A DNA stretch of 64,000 bases from Morganella psychrotolerans. Its GTDB lineage: Bacteria > Pseudomonadota > Gammaproteobacteria > Enterobacterales > Enterobacteriaceae. Positions 8,765-17,419 of this stretch are shown piece after piece; position 1 is the first letter of the stretch; the number at the start of each line of letters is the position of its first letter. The notes beneath the pieces are model-generated. The model did no database searches, was not told the DNA's origin, and saw only the letters and a list, made by a program, of their open reading frames with translations. Location of the stretch: positions 124,001 through 188,000 of the forward strand of contig NZ_LZEX01000034.1 in assembly GCF_001676055.1 (NCBI RefSeq). Reading direction: 5' to 3'. The translations under genes were made by a program, and so were the position numbers.

Positions 8765-8986
8765 TTATTTTTTCCCCGTCTGGCGGCCGATAAGTCCGCC
8801 GATTGCCGCACCACCAACAGTACCCAATGCACTGCCATCAGTTAAGATAGCGCCACCAACAGCACCGACACCCGCACCAATTGCGGTATGCCTGTCCCGT
8901 TTCGACATATTGGAACAGCCGGCAACAGCAAGCAACAGAACGGCAGATAAAACCACCGTGCTTACTCTTTTGATATTCGTATTCAT
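8765..8986 (-). CDS. osmB: Osmotically inducible lipoprotein B (OsmB)
   Basis: 73 aa. The lipoprotein signal ends in the lipobox LAVAGC; after the Cys come SNMSKRDRHTAIG and a glycine-zipper region (AGVGAVGGAI, GGAAIGGLIG), almost residue for residue as in E. coli OsmB. The start at MNTNIKRV is chosen because CAGGAG lies 8 bases before it; an upstream ATG would add 17 residues lacking a binding site. OsmB is a small envelope lipoprotein induced by osmotic stress and stationary phase. Confidence 0.92.
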   Translation of the reverse strand: MNTNIKRVSTVVLSAVLLLAVAGCSNMSKRDRHTAIGAGVGAVGGAILTDGSALGTVGGAAIGGLIGRQTGKK

Positions 8987-9105
8987 ATTATAAACTCCTG
9001 AACAAAAGGCGTATGACAACATAGTTCTGTTTCGCATACATCAGTATCAGAATAATCGGGAAAATACGTGAAAACACCGCAATGATCACCGATGTTTTAC
9101 CTGAT

Positions 9106-9462
9106 TCAGGTTACTGCTGTTTTAAATGATAAGTGGCAATATAAAATACTGTAAGTTGAGTTTATCGCATTATACAGATTCTCTACCTTTGCATTATGTT
9201 CAGTAATGGCTCGCTCACCGGATAATCCGGAGTCGCTGGTGGTTACTGCGGCAAAATGATGAGTCGGCAGCAGTGAAAGTTGCGCATTATCTTTCAGCAG
9301 ATACCAGGGAGATGCCGGCGGAGAAGGCATTATTTCATGTTTGCGCAGCCGCCAGCCGCCCAGCATCTGTTTATCTGTCAGTTCTTTTAACAGGGGCAGA
9401 AGTTCCTCTTCTGCGTCACACTGAATATGTGCGACAGCAATGTGCTCTGCATGTGATGTCAT
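9106..9462 (-). CDS. Hypothetical cytoplasmic protein
   Basis: 118 aa with no signal or membrane segment. A perfect Shine-Dalgarno (GGAGG, 6 bases before the ATG) supports it. Residues 1-60 read like a small alpha-beta domain (HIAVAHIQCDAEEELLPLL). No family is recognised. It is divergent from the 9764 gene, with an intergenic repeat copy between them. Confidence 0.55.
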   Translation of the reverse strand: MTSHAEHIAVAHIQCDAEEELLPLLKELTDKQMLGGWRLRKHEIMPSPPASPWYLLKDNAQLSLLPTHHFAAVTTSDSGLSGERAITEHNAKVENLYNAINSTYSILYCHLSFKTAVT

Positions 9463-9532
9463 CCTTATCCTCCGTGAAATCAGCAGATACCTTAATTTAT
9501 AATAACCCGATCCCGGACAAAAGACAGGGCGG

Positions 9533-9661
9533 ATATATACCCAACGTCATTCAAGTTGCAGGCAGGCGGTAAGTGAAACCAGACGGTGAGCATAGGTAAA
9601 CTATGTGACCCGGCTGGTTTCACGCGGCCAACGAACCTGCGGTTTGAATGAATAAGGGTAT
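9533..9661. repeat. Intergenic palindromic repeat, copy 1 (long form)
   Basis: The ends are imperfect inverted repeats: ATACCCAACGTCATTCAAG at the left and GGTTTGAATGAATAAGGGTA at the right. The core carries CAGGCAGGCGG and GTGAAACC...GGTTTCAC. It shares end motifs with the copies at 14.0, 16.2 and 20.3 kb. Confidence 0.75.
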
Positions 9662-9763
9662 AAATGGGTAATTCCGAATTTTGTTATTATCAGGCAGTGA
9701 TCAGAATAATAGCCGGATGAATAAGATAAAGTACGTTCATTATGACAAAGGAAGGGCTGTGTT

Positions 9764-9991
9764 ATGGAAAACTACGTATATCTGACTGGTTTGGTTATGA
9801 TAGTCTCACTGAGTATCTATATTTTTTTAAGCCGGAAAATACCGTCCGGCAGAAAAATGGTATATGGATTTGTGCTGTTTACCTTTATTCTTGGATTTAA
9901 TGATACATATAGTGAGCGGCAGGAGAACGCTGAACATAATGTATCATCACAGGATAACCGTGAAGGTGTGTCACTGGCGGATAATAAATAA
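9764..9991 (+). CDS. Small single-pass membrane protein, unknown
   Basis: 75 aa. There are two hydrophobic stretches (about residues 4-23 and 32-46) separated by the basic KIPSGRK, then a polar tail of about 30 residues. GGAAGGG lies 7 bases before the ATG. It ends two bases before the stop of the convergent AraC-type gene. No family is recognised. Confidence 0.5.
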   Translation: MENYVYLTGLVMIVSLSIYIFLSRKIPSGRKMVYGFVLFTFILGFNDTYSERQENAEHNVSSQDNREGVSLADNK

Positions 9992-9993
9992 TA

Positions 9994-10893
9994 TTATCTT
10001 GCCGGGTTATCCGATATTACCGGAATATAATAGTGCAGTGTGTGGATCATGGATTTGAGTTCTGCACGGGCATTTTCAGATTTTTTATCTGTTAACAGGT
10101 ATTCTTCAATATCCGGGTGGTCGGGATGTCGGATAATACTCATTTCAGACATAACGTTATTGTAGATATCATAGATAATATCCTGAAAATCAATATCTGA
10201 AAAATCACCGGAAAATATTATCTTCAGGTAATGTACACGGGCAGGTTCATAAACAGTGTCCTGTGGTGTTGTATTTGTCAACCAGTGAGTTTCTGCCATT
10301 GTGGTATAACACATTGAAAATGTATCACCGGCTGATTTATTCACACCATGTGTTGCGTATACAACATCAGGCAAAACAGGAAGCCGCTGTAAAAATAATG
10401 ACCAGTATTGCTGGCGTAATACGGGCGTATTCAGATTCCAGGTATCAGATGCCGCCTGATATATATGTGATGTACCGGTTAATATCGTTTGCGGCAGCAT
10501 CGTTATTTCCAGTGATGAGTGCAGTTTATCAACATAACGTTTTGGCAGAACAAAACCACCGGGGTGCCAGCCATGTTTCTTCCGGTAACCGGATGGTGTA
10601 ATACCAAAATGCTGTTTAAAGGCACGACAAAATGTTTGTTGCGAATCGAACCGGTATTTTAATGATAAGTGCATCAGGTTGAGTGGCAGTAATCGCAAGG
10701 CAATTGCCGCACAGGACAAGCGGCGGGCCCGGACATAACATGCCAGGGTGTAGCCGGTTTGTTGTTTAAACAAACGCTGAAAATGCCATTTTGAATAACC
10801 GGCTTTCTGTGCCACGGCCTCTAATGAGAGATCTGATTCCAGATTACTTTCTATCCAGCCAAGAATATCGTCAACAACGCGCTCATTAAACAT
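9994..10893 (-). CDS. AraC/XylS-family regulator, Rob-like
   Basis: 299 aa. The N-terminal DNA-binding domain (about 8-107) has two helix-turn-helix motifs: LEAVAQKAGYSKWHFQRLFK, and a second beginning LSLKYRFDSQQTFCRAFK; both are close to E. coli Rob/SoxS/MarA. Residues about 120-299 form a longer C-terminal domain in the place of Rob's GyrI-like ligand domain. Rob-type proteins bind marbox sites and control efflux and stress genes. It could be Rob itself or a paralogue, and the C-terminal half is clearly diverged, so no symbol is given. No operator was located. Confidence 0.85.
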   Translation of the reverse strand: MFNERVVDDILGWIESNLESDLSLEAVAQKAGYSKWHFQRLFKQQTGYTLACYVRARRLSCAAIALRLLPLNLMHLSLKYRFDSQQTFCRAFKQHFGITPSGYRKKHGWHPGGFVLPKRYVDKLHSSLEITMLPQTILTGTSHIYQAASDTWNLNTPVLRQQYWSLFLQRLPVLPDVVYATHGVNKSAGDTFSMCYTTMAETHWLTNTTPQDTVYEPARVHYLKIIFSGDFSDIDFQDIIYDIYNNVMSEMSIIRHPDHPDIEEYLLTDKKSENARAELKSMIHTLHYYIPVISDNPAR

Positions 10894-11130
10894 AATTTTT
10901 CCGGTAGGTTTTTACCTGTGGCATTATATCCGCCTCAGCACTGAATCACAGTTGATTTACAATAACAGATAAATATCAGCGACTCCGCCCGCTGATGTGT
11001 CCTGTTTTTGTTCTGTGGCGGGTATTTATGAGACTACAGTATAAATAATTTATGCACAAATAATTGAATAATCGTGGTTTTATTTATTTACCGATGTAAA
11101 ATACCGCAGATTTTATTAATGAGGTGAAAA

Positions 11131-11410
11131 ATGAAAAAAAATATTGGCGGTTATTGCACTTTCTTTTGTCCTGGCAGGATGTGGTGAAGCCACGCTGGAT
11201 ATGAGTACACAGGAAACAGCAAAAGAATCAATTACAACAATGGAAAAAGATCTTTCACCTGAAGATGCGCGTGAATTGAAAGGGGCTATTACCAAAATTG
11301 GTTTTCAGGCTGCTTTTGCATCAGGTGGCGATGAAGCAAAAATGATGGCCGCGATGAAAGAAAAATTACAGGGAAAAACAGCAAAAGAAATTATTGAGCT
11401 GGCAAAATAA
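11131..11410 (+). CDS. Small lipoprotein gene with an A8 tract that breaks the frame
   Basis: GAGGTG lies five bases before an ATG at 11131, followed by eight A (11134-11141). Read straight, this ATG gives a different frame. If the tract had seven A, the gene would begin MKKILAVIALSFVLAGCGEA, a textbook lipoprotein signal with lipobox LAGC, and run to the stop at 11408-11410 (about 92 aa, acidic, helical). The only in-frame start without correction is TTG at 11144, which loses the positively charged N-terminus and has no binding site. The body resembles small DUF6694-type lipoproteins. Explanations are a base-call error, a mutation, or slippage on A8. Confidence 0.6.
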
Positions 11411-11464
11411 TATAGTCGATCCCTCCGGGACATTTGGTACCGGAGAGATTGCAGCAGTAACTAA

Positions 11465-11662
11465 TTATTTTTTTGCGGCGTCGCGGTGATATTTCAGGCG
11501 CTCTTTAAACCAGGCCCGTAACCGTTCAGGGCGCTGCTGTTCAATTTCTTTATCAATTTTAAGCAGTTTCAGTTTATCCCGCTGCACAAGACTTTTAGCC
11601 AGTGATTCGATCTCGTCTTCTTCTTCCTGCGTCATCTTTGGCTTTGTTGAATTATCTGACAT
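11465..11662 (-). CDS. Hypothetical small acidic/basic cytoplasmic protein
   Basis: 65 aa and strongly charged: an acidic N-terminal half (EEEDEIESLAKSL) and a basic C-terminal half (ERLRAWFKERLKYHRDAAKK). It is predicted helical. A perfect GGAGG lies four bases before the ATG. No family is recognised. Confidence 0.55.
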   Translation of the reverse strand: MSDNSTKPKMTQEEEDEIESLAKSLVQRDKLKLLKIDKEIEQQRPERLRAWFKERLKYHRDAAKK

Positions 11663-11865
11663 ACATCCTCCTTTTTTGCCAGTTTACTTTATTTTTGTAT
11701 CCGGGATAGCTCGGGTAATTACGTATTGTTTATTAAAAACAGAGTATTACTCATTTTATGATACGCAATATACTGTAAATCAGATAAAGCGCAGAAACAT
11801 TTGTGCGCTGTTATCCGGCATATGCAATATTATCGGGGCGGGAAGTTAATTTGTCTGAATTTCAA

Positions 11866-11915
11866 ACAAAAATAACGGACTTCATAAAATAAAAAACGAA
11901 GATGGCTGAAGTCCG
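11866..11915 (-). terminator. Terminator of the glycosyltransferase gene
   Basis: On the minus strand CGGACTTCA and TGAAGTCCG form a perfect 9-bp stem with a 22-base loop, followed by TTATTTTTG. It starts 14 bases after the stop of the leftward gene ending at 11929. Confidence 0.6.
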
Positions 11916-11928
11916 ATATTTTTTGTAT

Positions 11929-13026
11929 TTATTTGGTAAGCGCTTTAATCGTGGCATTAATAACCGGCTCTGCCTTAATCGCTGACATTTCGTGGTCACC
12001 CTGAGCCATCAGCAGCGGGCAGGCAAACCCGGAGATAACCTGATGTATTTCAAGGTTTTGATAAGGTCCGGTGTAATAGGGATTTGCACTGACAAACAAG
12101 CTGACCGTCGGTACTTTTAATGCCAGGGCAATATGCATTGTGCCGGTATCACCGGTAACCAGCGCATCAATGTTATTGACGGCTTGTGTCAGTTCAGCCA
12201 CAGACGTTTTTCCGATTAATGATTCGGTTCGGTGGTGAAATTGTGTTGGCAGGCGGGCTAAAAATTGTTCACCCAACTGTGTTTCACCGGGTGCGCCGAA
12301 TAATACGACTGTTAATTTTTTATCATGGGCAAACAACGCCAGTGCAACCTGCACAAAATAATGAACCGGCCAGCGGCGCTCTTCACTTGATGCACCCATC
12401 TGAAAACCAACCCGCAGGCAATCAGATGCTGTTTTTGTGACATCACAGGGAACACGCATCTCAACACTGGTTTCAGTGAATTGGCAGCCCAGCGGTGAAA
12501 TAAGATCCAGGCGGGCCTGAATAGAATGACCATGAAATGCGGTGAGATAATTTGTCAGCCAGCGGTCCATATAAGGGGTTGACAGGTTATTACAGCGGAA
12601 AACAAAAGGGGCTCCGGTCATAACAGCGCTCATATAATCATAAGGATCATGAGAATGCATAATAAGAACCAGGTCAGGTGTACCTTGCATTTTCAGGTCT
12701 CTGACCAGTTTGGGTACTGTATTTACCTTGCTGTTCCAGGGCACCACATGATCCCAATCTTTACCGATACCGGTACGAATGTAATCAGCCATTTTATGTC
12801 CTGATACCACAGTTATCCGCGCATCAGGGAAGCGAATCCTGATTTCATGTATCGCCGGGGTGTTCATTAAAAAATCCCCCAGCGCTGTCGTTGAGTAGAT
12901 AACGATATTTTTGAAATCTAAGGTTTTAAGTTTTTTAAATTCAATGAGTGAGTGTGAGAAGTCACGGCGGCGGGTATAAAGCTGAAGGAATAACCCTACC
13001 AGTTTATGTTTTAATACTTTAGCCAT
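11929..13026 (-). CDS. Glycosyltransferase family 9 (heptosyltransferase-like)
   Basis: 365 aa with the GT9 two-domain layout. The N-terminal domain opens with NIVIYSTTALGDFLMNTPAI, where the GD pair and following residues match the ADP-heptose heptosyltransferase motif. The C-terminal domain has RVGFQMGASSEERRWPVHYF and the nucleotide-sugar signature ALVTGDTGTMHIALALKVPTVSLF (read in two parts). Such enzymes add heptose to the lipopolysaccharide core at the inner membrane. It stands alone, outside an LPS core cluster, so sugar and acceptor cannot be told. The basic N-terminus (KHKLVGLFLQLYTRRRDF) may bind the membrane. Confidence 0.82.
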   Translation of the reverse strand: MAKVLKHKLVGLFLQLYTRRRDFSHSLIEFKKLKTLDFKNIVIYSTTALGDFLMNTPAIHEIRIRFPDARITVVSGHKMADYIRTGIGKDWDHVVPWNSKVNTVPKLVRDLKMQGTPDLVLIMHSHDPYDYMSAVMTGAPFVFRCNNLSTPYMDRWLTNYLTAFHGHSIQARLDLISPLGCQFTETSVEMRVPCDVTKTASDCLRVGFQMGASSEERRWPVHYFVQVALALFAHDKKLTVVLFGAPGETQLGEQFLARLPTQFHHRTESLIGKTSVAELTQAVNNIDALVTGDTGTMHIALALKVPTVSLFVSANPYYTGPYQNLEIHQVISGFACPLLMAQGDHEMSAIKAEPVINATIKALTK

Positions 13027-13078
13027 AGTATTCCATAATAACGACGCTAATTATTGCATATTGATAATTTACCACACT

Positions 13079-13972
13079 CTACGGCCGACGGGTAGCGAGC
13101 CAGCAGAGCAGGGAGCCGCCTGTGACCATCAGTACACCCTGCCAGAAAGCGAAAGAGAGGGCGGTGCTGAGTAACAGAGATGAAAACGCGGTAGAGAGTA
13201 CCGGTGTAAAATAAGAAAGTGTGCCGATAAGGGCTACATTTCCGCGTAAAACAGCGATAGTCCAGAGGGAATTAGCCGCACAGGTGAGCGCGGCAGCGGC
13301 AACCAGAAAACCGAGGGTGGAGACGGAGATATCAGCGGGTATGGTGATGCCGTCAAAAGCGCTCAGTACCCACAGCCCCAGTGCGGTGAGGATAAAAAAC
13401 AGGGTAATACCATTATTGCCGTCAGCCAGTTTGCGTGACAAATTACTGTAAAATGCCCAGATAATGGCCCCGGCAAATGCCAATCCGTAGCTCAGCGGAT
13501 TGAGTGCGACATTGTCCATCACGGAGGAAAGGGATAGCCCGCTGTCACCGCCGATCACCCGGCTGATTCCCAGCACGGCAAGCACCAGTCCGGCGATAAG
13601 CAGCAGCCGCAGACGCTGCCCGCCCATAATCACTGCCAGCCCGACTGTTAGTGAAGGCCACAGGTAATTAACCATTCCCAGCTCAATCGCCTGCTGGCGG
13701 TTCTGCGAAAAGCCCAGTGCCAGGATAAAGCACAATTCATAGCTGACAAATAACGCTGTACCCCAGATGAGGTATTTTCGCGGATATTTACGGATGGCAG
13801 GAAGCCCCATAACGAGCAGCAACATCACTGAGCCCAGGGTATAAATCAGTGCCGCACCGAATGTCGGGCCGAAATCCTCACTCACCCGTTTGATTAAAGC
13901 AACAATCGTGCTCCAGAACAAGATAGCCAGAATGCCGTAAAAGGTAGCAGTGTGTGCGGAAAACTTCCCCAT
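13079..13972 (-). CDS. yddG: Aromatic amino acid exporter, YddG-like (DMT family)
   Basis: 297 aa from the ATG at 13972, with about ten hydrophobic helices. Conserved YddG stretches are visible: FYGILAILFWSTIVALI, RVSEDFGPTFGAALIY, QAIELGMVNYLWPSLT, GNVALIGTLSYFTPVLS and GSLLCWLATRR at the end, nearly as in E. coli YddG, which exports aromatic amino acids across the inner membrane. An upstream frame start at 14020 lies inside an intergenic repeat and was rejected. Orthology is likely but the substrate is inferred. Confidence 0.85.
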   Translation of the reverse strand: MGKFSAHTATFYGILAILFWSTIVALIKRVSEDFGPTFGAALIYTLGSVMLLLVMGLPAIRKYPRKYLIWGTALFVSYELCFILALGFSQNRQQAIELGMVNYLWPSLTVGLAVIMGGQRLRLLLIAGLVLAVLGISRVIGGDSGLSLSSVMDNVALNPLSYGLAFAGAIIWAFYSNLSRKLADGNNGITLFFILTALGLWVLSAFDGITIPADISVSTLGFLVAAAALTCAANSLWTIAVLRGNVALIGTLSYFTPVLSTAFSSLLLSTALSFAFWQGVLMVTGGSLLCWLATRRP

Positions 13973-14007
13973 AAATATCAACCTGTGATAAAGACATTGA
14001 TAATGTG

Positions 14008-14070
14008 TACCCGGCGTCATTCAGGATGCAGCCCGCGAACCTGCAGTTTGAATGAATAAGGGGATATACG
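14008..14070. repeat. Intergenic palindromic repeat, copy 2 (short form)
   Basis: The ends are GTACCCGGCGTCATTCAGGA and AGTTTGAATGAATAAGGGGA around a short core GCAGCCCGCGAACCTGC. It is the same family as the copies at 9.5, 16.2 and 20.3 kb and sits between the YddG and DUF924 genes. Confidence 0.75.
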
Positions 14071-14155
14071 TTAAACTAATAATGAATTTGCCAGCATACC
14101 GCGATATCACCTCCGGGCAAAGGGAGAGATCCTCACATCCGGCACGACATGGAGT

Positions 14156-14698
14156 ATGAAAATGGAAGCACAGGATATTCTGAATTTCTGGTTCAATGAA
14201 ATCACACCTGCACAGTGGTTTAAAAAAGATGCACAGTTTGATGAACAGATCCGTTCCCGGTTCCTGACAGTATGGGAGCAGGCTGCCGCCGGAGAGTGTT
14301 TTGGCTGGCGTGAACATATCGGCGGGCGTCTTGCTGAAATTATTGTTCTTGACCAATTTTCACGTAATATTTTCCGCGATAAAGCACAGGCTTTTTCACA
14401 GGATCTGATGGCTCTTGTGCTGGCGCAGGAAGCCGTAAAAACACCGGATTATCTGCAATTACCTCCTGTTCAGCGGAAATTTGTGCTGATGCCGTATATG
14501 CATTCAGAATCAGCATTGATCCATAAGCAGGCGGTTATTTTGTTTAAAGGTCTGGATGAGAATACTGAAGATTACGAGCGGCAGCACAAAGCGATCATCG
14601 ACCGCTTCGGCCGTTATCCGCACCGTAATGAGATGCTGGGGCGAAAGTCCACCCCGGAAGAACATGAGTTTTTACGCCAGCCCGGTTCCGCGTTCTGA
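14156..14698 (+). CDS. DUF924 family protein
   Basis: 180 aa. It shows the DUF924 signatures: ILNFWFNEITPAQWFKKD at the start, EIIVLDQFSRNIFRD, MPYMHSE near residue 120, and RFGRYPHRNEMLGR followed by STPEEHEFL. Members are soluble TPR-like helical proteins without an established biochemical role. An alternative start is the ATG at 14162, which has better spacing from GGAG. No partner is apparent; the neighbours run the opposite way. Confidence 0.85.
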   Translation: MKMEAQDILNFWFNEITPAQWFKKDAQFDEQIRSRFLTVWEQAAAGECFGWREHIGGRLAEIIVLDQFSRNIFRDKAQAFSQDLMALVLAQEAVKTPDYLQLPPVQRKFVLMPYMHSESALIHKQAVILFKGLDENTEDYERQHKAIIDRFGRYPHRNEMLGRKSTPEEHEFLRQPGSAF

Positions 14699-14862
14699 TT
14701 CTGATTCACGGACAGCAAAATGTGTGGCGATGCTGCGCATATCAAAGCCCGTTGGTGTCTGATGTACCCGCAGATGGAATTGCGGAGAATGGCAGAACCG
14801 GGGGCATGAAACAGGCTGTCTCAGTCACGCCCTCCGGTATGTACTAAAAATCAATCAGGAGA

Positions 14863-15435
14863 TTAACGGCTCTTTTTCAGCATGGAGGCAATCGCAATCA
14901 GACCGAATGAACTGAACAGCAGCTCAATACCCACCAGAGTGGCAATCAGCGTGACAGAGACAAGCGGTCCATTACCGACCAGAAGATAGGCAATAAAGAG
15001 ATCCAGCAGGCCGATAACCAGGTTTAACCAGCCGCGCGGCTGCGAAAACTGGCGCAGGCCCGCACCCAGGCGCAGGATCCCGCCGGCAATAAACAAAATA
15101 GCCAGTAAAATAGCGAGGCTCATCATGCCTTGCAGCGGATCGGTCAGGAAGACATAGCCAAGCAGAAGATAAGCAATGGCGACAAGAATCGAAAAAACTT
15201 TACTGCCGCCGCTGTAAATCCGGCTGCTGAGTGTCATAAACAGCATAGAAATACCGTTTATCAGGAGCAGGCCGCCGATAATATAGCTGAGCGTTACCCC
15301 GGATATCAGCGGATTCATAAGGCATGCCACGCCGCCGATAAGAAACAGTATGGCGATAATCCATAAATAGCCCCGCTGTTTTTTCAGGGCATCAGCGGTC
15401 ATCTGCATTAAATTCTGACGATTAAAATCAAGCAT
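14863..15435 (-). CDS. HdeD-like DUF308 membrane protein
   Basis: 190 aa with six hydrophobic helices arranged as pairs, which is the HdeD/DUF308 pattern; WIIAILFLIGGVACLMNP and WLNLVIGLLDLFIAYLLV are the clearest family stretches. E. coli HdeD supports acid resistance at high cell density; whether this protein does is not shown. It is monocistronic, with GGAG six bases before the start. Confidence 0.8.
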   Translation of the reverse strand: MLDFNRQNLMQMTADALKKQRGYLWIIAILFLIGGVACLMNPLISGVTLSYIIGGLLLINGISMLFMTLSSRIYSGGSKVFSILVAIAYLLLGYVFLTDPLQGMMSLAILLAILFIAGGILRLGAGLRQFSQPRGWLNLVIGLLDLFIAYLLVGNGPLVSVTLIATLVGIELLFSSFGLIAIASMLKKSR

Positions 15436-15575
15436 GTTTTCTCCTTGGTAAGTCCATAAAGTGAAATCATAACGTCAAAGTACAATATGACGCCGGATGC
15501 GGAATATACCTGAAAAATATAGCGTAATTTAACATTATTTGCGATAAACCTGATTTTATGAATTCAGGATGTGTA

Positions 15576-16142
15576 TCAATGCTCAATAATCATCACCGCA
15601 GTGGTGTCCGGCTCAAGCGCTTTAAAGATATGCGGAACATCGCCGGGATAGGAAATATAATCACCGGGCCGCAGGGTGGCGGGTTCGTCAAGAGTGCCGA
15701 CAACGGCGCTGCCGGTCATCAGCAGGATATGTTCTGTTACCTGAGCCATGTGTGGCTCGGACACGCGATCTTTGCCCGGCTGAGCGGTAATGGTGTAGAG
15801 ATCACGGCGGTTGACCGATGAGGCAGATGAGAGCAAAAACGCATGATAATACGCATTTTCCGCACTGACCTGTATTCCTTCGCCGCGCCGCAGCACAGTT
15901 ACACGGCTTTTCGGTGTCTCAAACAGACTGGCAAACGGAATATTCAGCGCAACACAAAGTGCCCATAATGTCTCAATTCCCGGATTTCCCTGAGCAGATT
16001 CCAGCTGTGACAATGTGGATTTTGCAATACCTGCACTACGTGCAATATCGGCAATTGAGCGACCCTGGCGCTGGCGCTCCTGTGTCAGGGTCGCCGCCAT
16101 AATCTCAAGGGGTGGAGAGGCAGATGGATCCATAATATTCAC
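15576..16142 (-). CDS. XRE-family regulator with cupin domain
   Basis: 188 aa. The N-terminal helix-turn-helix (about 14-70) has RSIADIARSAGIAKSTLSQL and ESAQGNPGIETLWALC. The C-terminal cupin (about 105-188) has PHMAQVTEHILLMTGSAVV and LRPGDYISYPGDVPHIF with the metal-site histidines. Proteins of this type usually control a neighbouring transport or catabolic gene with a small ligand in the cupin. The divergent azlCD operon is the obvious target. A start at the fourth codon is equally possible. Confidence 0.85.
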   Translation of the reverse strand: MNIMDPSASPPLEIMAATLTQERQRQGRSIADIARSAGIAKSTLSQLESAQGNPGIETLWALCVALNIPFASLFETPKSRVTVLRRGEGIQVSAENAYYHAFLLSSASSVNRRDLYTITAQPGKDRVSEPHMAQVTEHILLMTGSAVVGTLDEPATLRPGDYISYPGDVPHIFKALEPDTTAVMIIEH

Positions 16143-16164
16143 TCTCTTTGATTAACAGGAAATA

Positions 16165-16286
16165 GCCTTATTCATTCAACCTGCAGGTTCGTTGGCGGCA
16201 CTCAGCCCGCCGGGTCACATACTTGTGTATGCTCCCAGTCGGTCGGAGCTTGTCGCCTGCCTGCATCCTGAATGACGTTGGCTATA
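16165..16286. repeat. Intergenic palindromic repeat, copy 3 (long form)
   Basis: It begins CCTTATTCATTCAACCTGCA and ends CATCCTGAATGACGTTGGCT, with a core holding GGTTCGTTGGCGGC and GTCGCCTGCC. It is the inverse orientation of copies 1 and 2. It lies in the control region between the XRE-cupin gene and azlC, so it may fall within one of their leaders. Confidence 0.75.
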
Positions 16287-16361
16287 ACCCGGAATTAACA
16301 CTTGCGTAATTTAAAGCGTTCGACATAATGGACATATCGTTCATTTTATAAGTCTACCGCA

Positions 16362-17024
16362 ATGAAACTTGCTCTTCCACTTGATAATGCCATGATCCGC
16401 AATATTGTTTTGGTGTGTGTGGCGGATTTAATCGTCGGCGTGTCCTATGGTGCACTGGCACACGCTAACGGATTTCCGCTCTGGGTACCGCTGACGCTCT
16501 CAATAATTGTGCTTGCCGGGGCATCTGAATTTCTGTTTATCGGTGTGGTGGCAGCCGGTGGCAGCCCTGTTTCTGCCGCACTGGCAGGACTTCTGGTCAA
16601 TGCGCGCCATGTACCGTTCAGTATGGCGGTTCATGATCTTACCGGCAAGGGCGCTAAAAAACTTCTAGGCTTTCATATTCTTAATGATGAGAGTGTGGTG
16701 TTCGGCATGGCTGAAAAAGAGAAGGATAAGCAAAAAGCCGCGTTCTGGTTGTGCGGTCTGGGGATTTTTCTGTGCTGGCCGCTGGGGACGATTATCGGTG
16801 AGTTTCTCGGCACATTTATTGTTGATACCAAAGCGCTGGGGCTGGATGCGATGTTCCCGGCCATCATTCTTGCACTTTGTCTGCCCGCTCTGCGTGAGGC
16901 AAAAACCCGCCGGGCGGCGCTGTTGGGTGCGGTGATAGCACTGGCAGCCACACCATTCTTACCGCCGGGTATCCCGGTGCTGTTATCACTGCTGGGGCTG
17001 GTTGTCAGTCTGGGGAGAGCATAA
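16362..17024 (+). CDS. azlC: AzlC-like branched-chain amino acid exporter, large subunit
   Basis: 220 aa and very hydrophobic with about five or six helices. Family stretches include the early segment around GVSYGALAHANG, the central ASEFLFIGVVAAGGSP, NARHVPFSMAVHDL and DESVVFGMAE. With AzlD it forms a two-subunit inner-membrane exporter (YgaZ/YgaH in E. coli, exporting valine and related compounds). The stop overlaps the azlD start by one base. The XRE-cupin gene upstream is a likely regulator. Confidence 0.88.
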   Translation: MKLALPLDNAMIRNIVLVCVADLIVGVSYGALAHANGFPLWVPLTLSIIVLAGASEFLFIGVVAAGGSPVSAALAGLLVNARHVPFSMAVHDLTGKGAKKLLGFHILNDESVVFGMAEKEKDKQKAAFWLCGLGIFLCWPLGTIIGEFLGTFIVDTKALGLDAMFPAIILALCLPALREAKTRRAALLGAVIALAATPFLPPGIPVLLSLLGLVVSLGRA

Positions 17025-17350
17025 TGCCGGATACATTATCAATATTGACCGGCATTGCGCTGCTGGCCGTCGGAACCTATGTTATGCGCGCATCCGGTGC
17101 GCTGCTCAGCGGACGCTTTTCTGTGTCATCGCACGTGAAAAACCTGCTGTCGATGGGGGCGATTGTCATTTTGTTTTCGGTAGCCGTGACCATGACTATT
17201 TTCAGCGGGCAGGAACTGTCAGACTGGCCTAAGATTGCCGGTGTGACCGTTGCAGGGCTTCTGACATGGTATAAAAAACCCTTTCTGCTGATTGTTCTGG
17301 CCGCCGCGGTTGTCACTGCGCTGTTGCGTTATCTGCTGTCATTGTGGTGA
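17024..17350 (+). CDS. azlD: AzlD-like branched-chain amino acid exporter, small subunit
   Basis: 108 aa with four hydrophobic segments. The N-terminal GTYVMRASGALLSGR and the KKPFLLIVLAAAVVTALLR end match the AzlD/YgaH family. It is translated from TAATG overlapping azlC, so the two subunits are probably made in equal amounts. Substrate is inferred from the family. Confidence 0.87.
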   Translation: MPDTLSILTGIALLAVGTYVMRASGALLSGRFSVSSHVKNLLSMGAIVILFSVAVTMTIFSGQELSDWPKIAGVTVAGLLTWYKKPFLLIVLAAAVVTALLRYLLSLW

Positions 17351-17357
17351 GGATTTC

Positions 17358-17387
17358 CCCTGTTACCGGTGCAAGCCGGTAACAGGG
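17358..17387. terminator. Perfect 12-bp hairpin between convergent genes
   Basis: CCCTGTTACCGG and CCGGTAACAGGG pair perfectly around the loop TGCAAG. There is no U-run on either side, so it is not a classic intrinsic terminator, but its position between the ends of azlD and the histidine kinase gene suggests a bidirectional one. Confidence 0.55.
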
Positions 17388-17419
17388 AGCGCGGCACAGC
17401 ATACAGATAACCGATTTTT

